The position numbers and the translations under genes were made by a program. Below, piece after piece: positions 46,108 through 54,411 of a DNA stretch of 64,000 bases. Source of the stretch: Sulfurimonas sp. RIFOXYD12_FULL_33_39 (GTDB taxonomy: Bacteria > Campylobacterota > Campylobacteria > Campylobacterales > Sulfurimonadaceae). The first letter of the stretch is position 1. Each line of letters begins with the position of its first letter. Location of the stretch: assembly GCA_001829785.1 (NCBI GenBank), contig MICF01000009.1:1-64000 (forward strand), in the 5' to 3' direction. The notes under the pieces were generated by a model, which saw only the letters and a program-made list of their open reading frames with translations, ran no database searches and was not told the origin of the DNA.

Positions 46108-46652
46108 CTCTCGTGCTCTTTGTATATTTTTGATACCCTTAATAAAATATTGTCAAGCTCTATTTTATTCTCTGTTATTGCTTTCATATTTATATAGGGT
46201 AAAACTTTTCTTCCTATAAAAAGTGATATTTGAACTCCGTAATCAAGAAGTTCCTCTTCATAAGACATTGATAAAATATTTTGCCTATTTAAATATAAAA
46301 CTGCTTCTTTAATATTGTTTCTATCGGAATTAAATATAAAAGCTAGTTGAGCAGTTTTACACTCGCCAATATTGAAATAACTGCTACTTATAAATTTTAT
46401 AGGATAATTTTTTATACCATCAGGATAGTTTGTATTGATTTTATCAATAAAAGACAGAGCAACCCTCTCATCGATTTTATCATGCAGCACGCATATTTTT
46501 ATTTCAGTTTCTATTTTGTTTTTTTGACTGCTCATTATGATAAAGCGAGGTGCAATCTTTGAAAAAATATTCAGTACATCCTCATCATACGTAGAAGCAT
46601 CCAATATGATGCCGATAATGAGGAACATGTAAATGATTTTGGCTTTAAATAT
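46104..46652 (-). CDS. YfiR-like (DUF4154) periplasmic regulator
   Basis: Periplasmic protein related to YfiR, which in Pseudomonas binds and inhibits a YfiN cyclase. The C-terminal pattern YGVQISLFIGRKVLPYINMKA followed by LDNILLRVSKIYK is the conserved end of the DUF4154 family. The first ATG is at 46628 but lacks a ribosome site and gives a signal peptide without basic residues. Eight codons upstream, ATA at 46650-46652 follows TAGGAG at six-base spacing and adds FKAKIIY, a proper basic n-region. Translation from this unusual codon is my inference. Overlaps the cyclase by four bases. Confidence 0.72.
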   Translation of the reverse strand: MFKAKIIYMFLIIGIILDASTYDEDVLNIFSKIAPRFIIMSSQKNKIETEIKICVLHDKIDERVALSFIDKINTNYPDGIKNYPIKFISSSYFNIGECKTAQLAFIFNSDRNNIKEAVLYLNRQNILSMSYEEELLDYGVQISLFIGRKVLPYINMKAITENKIELDNILLRVSKIYKEHER

Positions 46653-46667
46653 ATCAATCTCCTACAG

Positions 46668-48107
46668 TTAATCTTTATACCTATCTCTAATAAGTATCAT
46701 TTTATCAATATTTTGCAAAAATATATCTGTTAAAATTGGATCAAAATGTTTAGCTTTCTCTTCTTTAAAAAAATCGATAATTTTTTCCAGTTCCCATGCT
46801 TTTTTATAAGTTCTATCGCTTCCTAGTGCATCAAAAACATCGGCAATAGCACTAATTCGCCCAAATATATGAATCTCTTCGTTTTTTAGAGCATTAGGAT
46901 AACCTGAACCATCCCACTTCTCATGATGAGTGTATGAGACAATGGCAGCCGCCCTTAAGATAGGTCTGTTTGAATTTTTTAAAATATCATAACCTGTTTT
47001 ACTATGATTTTTCATAATAACCCACTCATCCTCATCTAAGGGACCGGGCTTTAGCAATATACTATCAGGTATGCCGACTTTTCCTATATCATGCATTGGT
47101 GAAGCAGCATAGAGTAGATTTACATCCTCTTCACTTAAATCTGCCAATAGTGCTAACTCTTTTGAGTACTCTGAAACGCGTTTTACATGTGAGCCTGTCT
47201 CTTTTGATCTGCTCTCAACAATTTCGCTCATTTTATTTATAATCTCTTTTTGAGTATTTTCCAACTCTTGGTGAAAAGTCACTATATTTGTAACATCGCG
47301 TCTAATGGCCAAATATTCAACTATATTTTCATCTTTATCTAAAATCGGAACAATAGTGCTATCTACATAGTAAATTTTTCCATCTTTTGAGATATTTTCA
47401 AATTGTCCTTTCCATGTCTTTTTGCTAGAGATAGTTTGCCATAACTCTTTATAAAGCCTTTTTGCTTTTAGAGAGTCTAAATGTTTTATAATCGAGTGTG
47501 ATTGACCGATAAGTTCATCTTTTGTATAGCCCGATATATCGCAAAACTGTTGGTTTACATAAGTTATATTTCCATTTATATCGGTACGAGATAGGATATT
47601 GCTCTGATCTATAGCATTTTGATATGCCTGTGCTGATCTATATGCTTCATAAAAATTTTCATTTGAGAGATTTAAGTCTTTGACCAACTGCTCTTTTATG
47701 GTTTCAAGTTCTGTAACATCAGTCCTAATTCCTATATACTCAATAATATTTCCATCACAGTCAATTATAGGGTTTATAACGGTATTTACATAATAAGCTT
47801 CGCCGTTTTTCTTTTTATTTTTGACCTTTCCGCTCCATGGTTTTTTGCTTTGTATGGTTTCCCACATCTCTTTAAATGCTTCAGATGGCATATCAGGGTG
47901 CCTTACAATGCTATGGGGGTTACCTATAAGCTCTTGAGCGCAATAGCCTGAAATATCGCAAAATTTTTTATTGACAAAAGTTATTACCCCTTTTGAATCT
48001 GTTTTTGAAACAATGCTGCTTATATCAACAGCGTCCTTATACTCTTTTAAAATTTGCTCATTGCAGTGTGTATCGCTAGAGTGCTCTATCATAGAAAAAT
48101 CTCCCAA
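46668..48107 (-). CDS. PAS-PAS-HD-GYP c-di-GMP phosphodiesterase
   Basis: Soluble 479-residue protein. Two PAS domains (about 25-145 and 155-275), each with NxxFCDISGY and IxRHPDM/IKHLDS loops and C-terminal IGIRTDVT/LAIRRDVT strands, are followed by an HD-GYP domain. The metal residues are HDIGK near 340, HSKTG and HHEKWDGSGYP near 395-405, so the GYP signature is intact. Expected to hydrolyse c-di-GMP in response to redox or a small ligand seen by the PAS domains. It follows the chemoreceptor by three bases and precedes the YfiR-cyclase pair, placing a degrading enzyme beside a synthesising one. Confidence 0.9.
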   Translation of the reverse strand: MGDFSMIEHSSDTHCNEQILKEYKDAVDISSIVSKTDSKGVITFVNKKFCDISGYCAQELIGNPHSIVRHPDMPSEAFKEMWETIQSKKPWSGKVKNKKKNGEAYYVNTVINPIIDCDGNIIEYIGIRTDVTELETIKEQLVKDLNLSNENFYEAYRSAQAYQNAIDQSNILSRTDINGNITYVNQQFCDISGYTKDELIGQSHSIIKHLDSLKAKRLYKELWQTISSKKTWKGQFENISKDGKIYYVDSTIVPILDKDENIVEYLAIRRDVTNIVTFHQELENTQKEIINKMSEIVESRSKETGSHVKRVSEYSKELALLADLSEEDVNLLYAASPMHDIGKVGIPDSILLKPGPLDEDEWVIMKNHSKTGYDILKNSNRPILRAAAIVSYTHHEKWDGSGYPNALKNEEIHIFGRISAIADVFDALGSDRTYKKAWELEKIIDFFKEEKAKHFDPILTDIFLQNIDKMILIRDRYKD

Positions 48108-48110
48108 ACT

Positions 48111-49529
48111 CTACTCATCAATCATATTTTCTATTAAAATAAACAGCTCGGCACTGGCAATTTCCATCTCTTTAAAATCTTCTAAAATGCGCTCTTTATT
48201 ATCTATACATGTATCTTTTCCCTCAATGTATTTCATCGCATCTATTGCTTTGTTGTGAACAACAGCATGCGGTTTATCTATATTTTGATAATTTTTTGTA
48301 TGTCCAAACTGTTCTTTGCCATCACCAAAGTACCACATTCCAAGGCGACAACCATGATGTTCGCTAAACTCTCCAACTTTTTTTGCAAAAGTTATTGAAC
48401 TATAGGCATTTGCTTTAAATAGGATATGATCAATCATAATAAGATTTACAAAAATACGATTTTTTATATTTTGTACTTCATCTTCTATGGCTTCATTTGA
48501 ATCACGAAGATGAGTCATACTATCGCCAAAGGTATTCATAAGGCTGCTAAACTCTTGTACAACGTCACGCATAGACTCAGAACTGCTTGACATCTCCATA
48601 CTCTCTTGCTGTAAGACTTGAACAGTTGTTCTTATTTCGGCAGTAGCTTTTTGTGTTCTCTCTGCAAGTTTGCGCACCTCGTCGGCAACGACTGCAAATC
48701 CTCTTCCATGCTCACCAGCGCGCGCGGCTTCTATTGCCGCATTTAAAGCCAAAAGATTTGTCTGATCAGAAATATCGCTTATAAGGTCTATAACGGTAGT
48801 AATCTCTTTTGTACGCTCTTCTAGCGAGTGGGTAGATTGCGTATTGTTATCTAGCAGCTGATTAAGTCCATGAAGCTTCTCCCCTACGTTTTGTGACTCA
48901 TTTGCTAGTTTGATACTCATTTGAGTTGCTTCTTTAATATTTTGTGAGATAATTTCTAGCTTCTGGGTATTATTTTTAAAGCTGTTGTTAAGAGATTTAA
49001 GCTGTTCATTATTTTTGTTAATCGTACTTAAATCAGCGTTTAGCTGTATTCTCATCTGTGTTATATGATTAAGATTCATAACCTCTATGCTCTCGTTTAT
49101 TCTATTACCTGCAAGAGCGAAAGCGGGATTTAATCCTGTAGTATTAAACTTTCTAAAAAACTCATTATTTCCCGCATAGTTAATTGAAGTGCTCATCTCT
49201 CTCATAAAAGTTTCCATCTGGTCTATAAGATTGTTGATTTGATGACCTATCATTCCCGCTTTTCCTGCATCGGAAATTTCCGTAATACGAGTTTCAAGAT
49301 TTCCTTGTACGGCACTGTTTAAAACATCGATTGATTTATTCATACATGTACTTAATTTAAAAATAGAGGAGTTAAACAGTACTCCCATCCCAATATATAA
49401 AACTAAAAGCAGCGTATCTACAACACTAAATCCTTCAAAAAATAGTTTTACCAAATAGCCTACGAAAAAAGTCGTAAAAATCGTATATCCTATGATTTTT
49501 AGTTTATATAGATAGGATAAATTTGTCAT
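48111..49529 (-). CDS. methyl-accepting chemotaxis protein with CZB domain (CetA-like)
   Basis: About 472 residues from ATG 49529, preceded by a perfect GGAGGT. The frame is open to 49604 but this start is decisive. A tight two-helix membrane hairpin (about 9-50) has no periplasmic domain. A HAMP region follows, then the signalling domain with the hairpin tip ([29 protein letters not shown] near 245-273). The C-terminal zinc-binding CZB domain has [14 protein letters not shown] and KPHAVVH. The lack of a ligand domain and the overlap with the upstream PAS gene match the CetA half of a split energy-taxis receptor. Confidence 0.9.
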   Translation of the reverse strand: MTNLSYLYKLKIIGYTIFTTFFVGYLVKLFFEGFSVVDTLLLVLYIGMGVLFNSSIFKLSTCMNKSIDVLNSAVQGNLETRITEISDAGKAGMIGHQINNLIDQMETFMREMSTSINYAGNNEFFRKFNTTGLNPAFALAGNRINESIEVMNLNHITQMRIQLNADLSTINKNNEQLKSLNNSFKNNTQKLEIISQNIKEATQMSIKLANESQNVGEKLHGLNQLLDNNTQSTHSLEERTKEITTVIDLISDISDQTNLLALNAAIEAARAGEHGRGFAVVADEVRKLAERTQKATAEIRTTVQVLQQESMEMSSSSESMRDVVQEFSSLMNTFGDSMTHLRDSNEAIEDEVQNIKNRIFVNLIMIDHILFKANAYSSITFAKKVGEFSEHHGCRLGMWYFGDGKEQFGHTKNYQNIDKPHAVVHNKAIDAMKYIEGKDTCIDNKERILEDFKEMEIASAELFILIENMIDE

Positions 49530-49986
49530 AACGACCTCCGTTTTGAGCAAGTAAATTATTAAACAGTTCTCCTGATGAAGCCATACCGCCGTTTTTTTCT
49601 GCATGTAGAAGCTGTTTATAAATAGGTTTTATGATTTGGAGTGCATTTGGAGATGGTTTTCTTCGTACGGAGTGATAACCGATAATATTTCCTCTTGCAT
49701 CATAGGATGGTGTTACGTTTGCAAACACCCAATAATAGTCGCCGTTTTTAGATTTGTTGATAACATAAGCATAAATCTCTTGACCCTTTTGTACCGTATC
49801 CCACAATAATTTAAAAACAATTTTTGGCATATCGGGATGACGAATTATATTGTGAGGTGCTCCTAGAAGTTCTTTTTCTGCATATCCTGCCATCTTTAAA
49901 AAAAGATTATTGCCGTATGTTATTTTACCTTTTGTGTCTGTTTTGGAAACAATAATTTCATTGTCAGGGAACGTTATCTCTCTCAT
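49504..49986 (-). CDS. Aer/CetB-like PAS protein
   Basis: A soluble 160-residue single PAS protein with the Aer-type FAD-pocket pattern: [27 protein letters not shown], then [16 protein letters not shown] and YHSVRRKP near the end of the domain. Homologous PAS proteins read redox state by FAD and pass it to a chemoreceptor. The C-terminal about 40 residues hold a short helix, as in CetB. The stop lies 26 bases inside the chemoreceptor gene, so the two are translationally coupled. Whether FAD is bound cannot be shown here. Confidence 0.87.
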   Translation of the reverse strand: MREITFPDNEIIVSKTDTKGKITYGNNLFLKMAGYAEKELLGAPHNIIRHPDMPKIVFKLLWDTVQKGQEIYAYVINKSKNGDYYWVFANVTPSYDARGNIIGYHSVRRKPSPNALQIIKPIYKQLLHAEKNGGMASSGELFNNLLAQNGGRYDKFILSI

Positions 49987-50071
49987 ATTATTAATCCTAA
50001 TGCATTTAATCTAACAATATTAGTAGTTTAAAATTAGAATATAATGAGATTTTATAAAAAATAGTGTTTTT

Positions 50072-50752
50072 TTACGTTTTGGTTGAGGTGCTAAGAGCAT
50101 ATCCTATATTTGAGTTGCTATGAAGCGGAAGATTTGGAAGTTTTTTTCTTAGACGGTATATTAACTCTCTTAAGGAGACAACTCTCTCTTTGTCGTCTTT
50201 CCAGATTGCTGCTATAAGATGCTCTGCACTTATATAGCTGTTTTTGTTAAGTATTAAAGTATTTATACATGTAAGTTCATTTTTGCTAAGAGAAATAACC
50301 TCACCGTTATCAAATAATGTTTTTGTTTTTATATTGTATTTATATTCTGCAAAGAGTATCTCATGAGACTCATCTTTTTTATATCTCTGTTTGCACCCCT
50401 GAACAACCATCATAATAGCTTCCAAATCACTCTCTACAACAGGCTTTATCAAGTAGCCTAAAGGTTTGACAGCTTGTGCATCTTTGATTGTTTGGCTATC
50501 TTTGTAGGAGGTTAGATATACAAATGAGATATCAGGGTATCTATTATGTACAATAGTTGCAGTTTGGATGCCGTCAAGTGCTCCGTTAATGTTGATATCC
50601 ATAAATATCAAATCAACGCTACCGTTTTTTAAAAATGTTAAAAGGGCATCGCCGTTATCAAATATGCCTGCTACATTATGTCCCAAATCGCTGATTATCT
50701 CTTTTAAAAAAAGTGCGGTAACTCCCTCATCCTCAATAATGATAATATTCAT
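50072..50752 (-). CDS. response regulator (receiver + winged helix)
   Basis: A 226-residue regulator. The receiver has IIEDEG near 5-10, acceptor aspartate in LIFMDININGALDG near 51, and the lysine in GYLIKPVVESD near 104. The C-terminal winged helix has SLSKNELTCINTLI and LRELIYRLRKKLP. The receiver has the GALDGI loop of regulators paired with HisKA_2/HWE kinases, while the DNA-binding part is OmpR-like. It is a paralogue of the orphan regulator at 62466-63218. Its start overlaps the kinase stop by four bases (ATGA), which makes that kinase its partner. Confidence 0.88.
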   Translation of the reverse strand: MNIIIIEDEGVTALFLKEIISDLGHNVAGIFDNGDALLTFLKNGSVDLIFMDININGALDGIQTATIVHNRYPDISFVYLTSYKDSQTIKDAQAVKPLGYLIKPVVESDLEAIMMVVQGCKQRYKKDESHEILFAEYKYNIKTKTLFDNGEVISLSKNELTCINTLILNKNSYISAEHLIAAIWKDDKERVVSLRELIYRLRKKLPNLPLHSNSNIGYALSTSTKT

Positions 50753-52122
50753 CTTAAAAATTCTTTCGAAAATATTATTTTATGGTGTAAACCGTTTTGG
50801 TTAAAACATGAAATTATACCTTTTAGCTGATAAGATGCAAGTGATTCTATAAGTTTAAACCCAAATCCTTCATTCACGGCTTTTAAATCGGCTCCTTTTC
50901 CGTTATCGAATACCTCTAATATAAAGCTGTTCTCTTTTAACATGTACATCTTAACGCTGATTATCTTATTTTCGCAACTATCGTCAAATGCATATTTTAT
51001 AGAGTTTGTTACAACCTCATTTATAATCAAGCCCATTGGCACGGCTTTTTCTAAGTCGAGTTTAAAATTTTCACAAACGATTTCAAAAGTTAGGTTTTTT
51101 GTTTGAAATGTTTGTCTTAGATTTTCTACCAACTCTAAAGTGTAAACCTGCATATCTACTGCTTCTAAATCGCTGGAATGGTAGAGTTTTTCATGAATCA
51201 TTGCCATAGCTTTTATTCTTTGATTTGTTTCGTCAAATATTGACTTTGTAGTTTCGTCTTTAATTCGTCTTGATTGAAGCGAGAGCAGTCCTGAAATAAT
51301 CTGCAGATTATTTTTTACTCTGTGATAGAGCTCTTTTAAAAGAACATTTTTATTTCTAATCTCATTAGAGAGCAGTTGGTTTTTCTCATCAAGATTTTTT
51401 GTACGATTTTGAACCTTTATCTCCAAAAGAGTATTTGTCTCGTCCAAAAGCTTTGAATTGGAGTGTATCCTCTCCACCATCGATATAACTGCGTTGTGAA
51501 TAACACCTACCTCGTCAAGTCTGGTTGAGGGAGTTAATGTGAAATTATTTAGTTTCGGGTCGTAAGCTAAAACATTTTCGCTAAGTCTTTTTAAATGTTT
51601 AAACTCTTTTTTAATGATAATAATAAAAATAGCAAGTAAGATAAAAGTGATTAAAAAGATTTGCAGAGTTGTTTTTTTGTTTTTTAAGAGCAGTGTTTGA
51701 TAATCTATATCTGAAAAATGGAGGTAAATAGTACCTAAAGCATTTTTGCTGATTGAGTCTATTATGTTTTTGCTGTAAAATATTATTTGGTGCTTATCTT
51801 CTTTATATTTTCTTCTGTCTTTTTCTCCGTAAGAATAAGTAACGTCACTGTTTAAGTCTGTAATTTTAATAAACTCCAAATCAGGGTTTTGTTTGGCGAT
51901 ATAATCTAAATACTCTTTGTTTGCATCATTAAGTCCTAAAGAGATATTTAAAGCTATGATAGGAGTTATAGTCTCTATCAGTAGATTGTTTTTTGAACGT
52001 TTAGACTCTATAAACTGCTCAATGATATTTTGGGACAGTTGATAACGCTCAACGCTTACGATGAATGTCGTAAATAGTATGATACCGATTATAATTTTAA
52101 GTTCTATGCTTAGATTTCGCAC
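50749..52122 (-). CDS. membrane HisKA_2-type sensor histidine kinase
   Basis: A 457-residue kinase: a helix near 9-24, a periplasmic domain of about 125 residues, a second helix near 150-168, HAMP and coiled coil, then a HisKA_2 dimerisation domain with ELYHRVKNNLQIISGLLSLQ near 268-287. The ATPase domain has NEVVTNSIKYAF and NGKGAD near 370-425. The acceptor histidine is in YHRVKNN. The N-terminal sensor is nearly identical to that of the cyclase at 44821-46107, so both should see the same input. Divergent from the TonB-dependent receptor gene. Confidence 0.88.
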   Translation of the reverse strand: MRNLSIELKIIIGIILFTTFIVSVERYQLSQNIIEQFIESKRSKNNLLIETITPIIALNISLGLNDANKEYLDYIAKQNPDLEFIKITDLNSDVTYSYGEKDRRKYKEDKHQIIFYSKNIIDSISKNALGTIYLHFSDIDYQTLLLKNKKTTLQIFLITFILLAIFIIIIKKEFKHLKRLSENVLAYDPKLNNFTLTPSTRLDEVGVIHNAVISMVERIHSNSKLLDETNTLLEIKVQNRTKNLDEKNQLLSNEIRNKNVLLKELYHRVKNNLQIISGLLSLQSRRIKDETTKSIFDETNQRIKAMAMIHEKLYHSSDLEAVDMQVYTLELVENLRQTFQTKNLTFEIVCENFKLDLEKAVPMGLIINEVVTNSIKYAFDDSCENKIISVKMYMLKENSFILEVFDNGKGADLKAVNEGFGFKLIESLASYQLKGIISCFNQNGLHHKIIFSKEFLR

Positions 52123-52158
52123 TAAAACAACCCACTTTTTTAAATTTTTGATTTTAAG

Positions 52159-52209
52159 TTCGTATAAATAAGTGCTATTGTACTATACGAACAGTGCGTA
52201 TTGTATAGT
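52159..52209. promoter_or_regulatory. repeat-rich operator candidate between kinase and TonB receptor
   Basis: Three overlapping repeats in 51 bases. TTCGTATA (52159) is inverted as TATACGAA (52184). AGTGCTATTGTA (52171) is repeated as AGTGCGTATTGTA (52192), about 21 bases on. ACTATAC (52182) is inverted as GTATAGT (52203). The two-turn spacing suits a regulator dimer, most simply the adjacent response regulator. Confidence 0.5.
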
Positions 52210-52235
52210 TAATTTTGTTAAATAGTTGGATAAAT

Positions 52236-54353
52236 ATGAATTTTTTAGTAACCGTTGTTTCCTTTTTTCTAGTAACCGCCGTCTATTCTTCCGAGTCTGA
52301 TGAGATGCAAGATTTTGAATCTCTTTTGGAAAATGTCAGCGACATAGCGACTAAAAAATCTCTTAACGTAGATTATTTACCCTCAGTAGTAACGGTAGTG
52401 GATGCAAAAACATACATGGACGCAGGTATACAAAATATAGGCGAAGCATTAGGTATGCTTCCGGGAATTCAAATACAATTAAGTCCTATGGGTTACGCAA
52501 TGACAACCGTTAGAGGTTTTAAAAATCCCAATGCATATCTTTCGGATAAAATCAAAATATTAATAGACGGTGTTGCAATAAATAATGAAGTATCAGGTTC
52601 TAGTAATCTCTATATGGATTTTCCTATGCAACTCGTTCAAAGAATTGAGGTGCTTCGAGGACCAAACTCTACAACTTACGGTGCGGGGGCATTTTACGGT
52701 ACCGTAAATATTATTACTAAGCTTGGAAATTCAAAAAAAACAGATCAGATTTTTTTAGGCACAGGCAGTTACGGTTATATGACGGCAGGTGCTAATGTTT
52801 ATGATATTTCAGATAATTGGAAATTTTTTGCCGACGGCTACTATCAGAAAAATAGCAAGTCTCTTCCTGTTGATGGAAGTTCGATAGGTACCGATGAAGC
52901 TATGAGAGATTTTTCCCTCGGTTTTAAGGCGATAAACGGCGGTTTTGAGTTTATGACACGCTATAAACAAAATGTATCTGGAAACTTTTACGGTTTTGAA
53001 GAAGATCTCGATCCCATACCAGAGCATCCAAAAGAGCATAAAAACTCATATTTTTTCTCACAACTCTCCTACAAAACTTTGTTAAACGACTATAAGCTTG
53101 AAACAAAAGCCAACTTTTCTCATCGCATGTTGGACGAGGGAGCTAATATAGTCGGAGTTACAGGTATTGCAACTAGATTTGCAGTTGTGGGTATAACTGA
53201 CATGCAAGACGGTTTCTTTTATCATGAAAAACAACAAGAGCAAAATCTTGAAGCAGAGATGATTTTAACATTTCCTGAAATTAAATCAAATGATATCTTA
53301 GCAGGTGTCGGAGTTCGACATGTAGAAGTAACACAAGATGATTACTATAACAGTGTCGAAAATGCCATTACTCAAAATATATCTACGATTTTAGCAAGTC
53401 CAAATTATGATAATTTTAGATACAGATATGAGAATGAACCTGCATTTTGGGCAAATCCGACTACGACTTTTTTAAAAGAGGGAATCAACCGAACCATTAC
53501 CTACGGTTATCTTCAAGACTTGATATCACTTACTAATGACGTTGATGTTGTCTTTGGAGTGCGCGCAGACAGCTACTCTGATTTTGGAACAAAAATCAGT
53601 AAAAGAGCGGCTGTAGTATATAGAGCTACCGATGAAACAGTTTTTAAACTTCTCTACGGTTCTGCTTTTCGTGCGCCTACACTTACCGAAGCTTATGCAA
53701 ACGGACATATAAACTATCGTGCGGGAGATGAAAATATTTTACCCGAAGAGACAAATACCTATGAAGCGGTTGCAATATACTCTCCGAACTTTTACAACAA
53801 ATTTTCACTCAATCTCTTCTATTCAGAGTTAGATAACGTAATTGATTTGGAAGAGTATGAGACTACTATTCCGGGATATCAAAACTATGATGATAGAGTC
53901 AGTAAAGGTGCGGAATTTGAATACTATTTTGATGCAAAACAAGGACACTCTCTTTACTTTAATGCAACTTATGTAGAGACGGATTATACGACTCCGCCAG
54001 AAGAGGATTCGGTGTCAACCAATCAATCAATGCCTGATATATCAGATGTAATGCTAAAAGCGATTTATATTTATCGCCCAACAAATAAATTCTCATTGGG
54101 TACAGCGTGGCACTACTATTCAGCCACGAAGCAAACAGGGTTAGAGTGGGTAAGCAAAGACTCTACAGTAAAAGAGGTGCATACTTTTGATGAGACTATT
54201 ACGTATAGATTTTCGGCTTTTAGCGAGGCTAGAGTAGGTGTAAAAAATATATTTGACGCGGATGTAAGAGAGCCTAGTTACTACTACAATACAAATGGCG
54301 GAATAAGAAGAGAAGGCAGAAACTTTTTCTTAAGTTATGTTCAAAACTTTTAA
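52236..54353 (+). CDS. TonB-dependent outer-membrane receptor
   Basis: A 705-residue outer-membrane beta-barrel. The signal peptide is about 1-20. A plug domain of about 100 residues begins with the TonB-contact-like region and contains PSVVTVVDAKTYMDAG, IQNIGEALGMLPGI, the RGF element and QRIEVLRGPNSTTYG, and the barrel ends in a C-terminal phenylalanine (FFLSYVQNF). The start is the ATG at 52236; an in-frame TTG at 52215 precedes it. Ligand is unknown: no siderophore or cobalamin genes are adjacent. Its neighbour across the divergent region is a sensor kinase, so it may be regulated by, or signal through, that system. Confidence 0.9.
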   Translation: MNFLVTVVSFFLVTAVYSSESDEMQDFESLLENVSDIATKKSLNVDYLPSVVTVVDAKTYMDAGIQNIGEALGMLPGIQIQLSPMGYAMTTVRGFKNPNAYLSDKIKILIDGVAINNEVSGSSNLYMDFPMQLVQRIEVLRGPNSTTYGAGAFYGTVNIITKLGNSKKTDQIFLGTGSYGYMTAGANVYDISDNWKFFADGYYQKNSKSLPVDGSSIGTDEAMRDFSLGFKAINGGFEFMTRYKQNVSGNFYGFEEDLDPIPEHPKEHKNSYFFSQLSYKTLLNDYKLETKANFSHRMLDEGANIVGVTGIATRFAVVGITDMQDGFFYHEKQQEQNLEAEMILTFPEIKSNDILAGVGVRHVEVTQDDYYNSVENAITQNISTILASPNYDNFRYRYENEPAFWANPTTTFLKEGINRTITYGYLQDLISLTNDVDVVFGVRADSYSDFGTKISKRAAVVYRATDETVFKLLYGSAFRAPTLTEAYANGHINYRAGDENILPEETNTYEAVAIYSPNFYNKFSLNLFYSELDNVIDLEEYETTIPGYQNYDDRVSKGAEFEYYFDAKQGHSLYFNATYVETDYTTPPEEDSVSTNQSMPDISDVMLKAIYIYRPTNKFSLGTAWHYYSATKQTGLEWVSKDSTVKEVHTFDETITYRFSAFSEARVGVKNIFDADVREPSYYYNTNGGIRREGRNFFLSYVQNF

Positions 54354-54411
54354 AAGAGCCTTTGCTTTGCTTTGCTATGCTATTATTATAAAAAATTAAA
54401 GAGATTATTTA

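Noticed and set aside
54361..54375. Three copies of TTTGC before pepN, as a phase-variation tract
   Set aside because: Only three repeats, and no sign of length variation or overlap with a promoter; too short to call a contingency locus.
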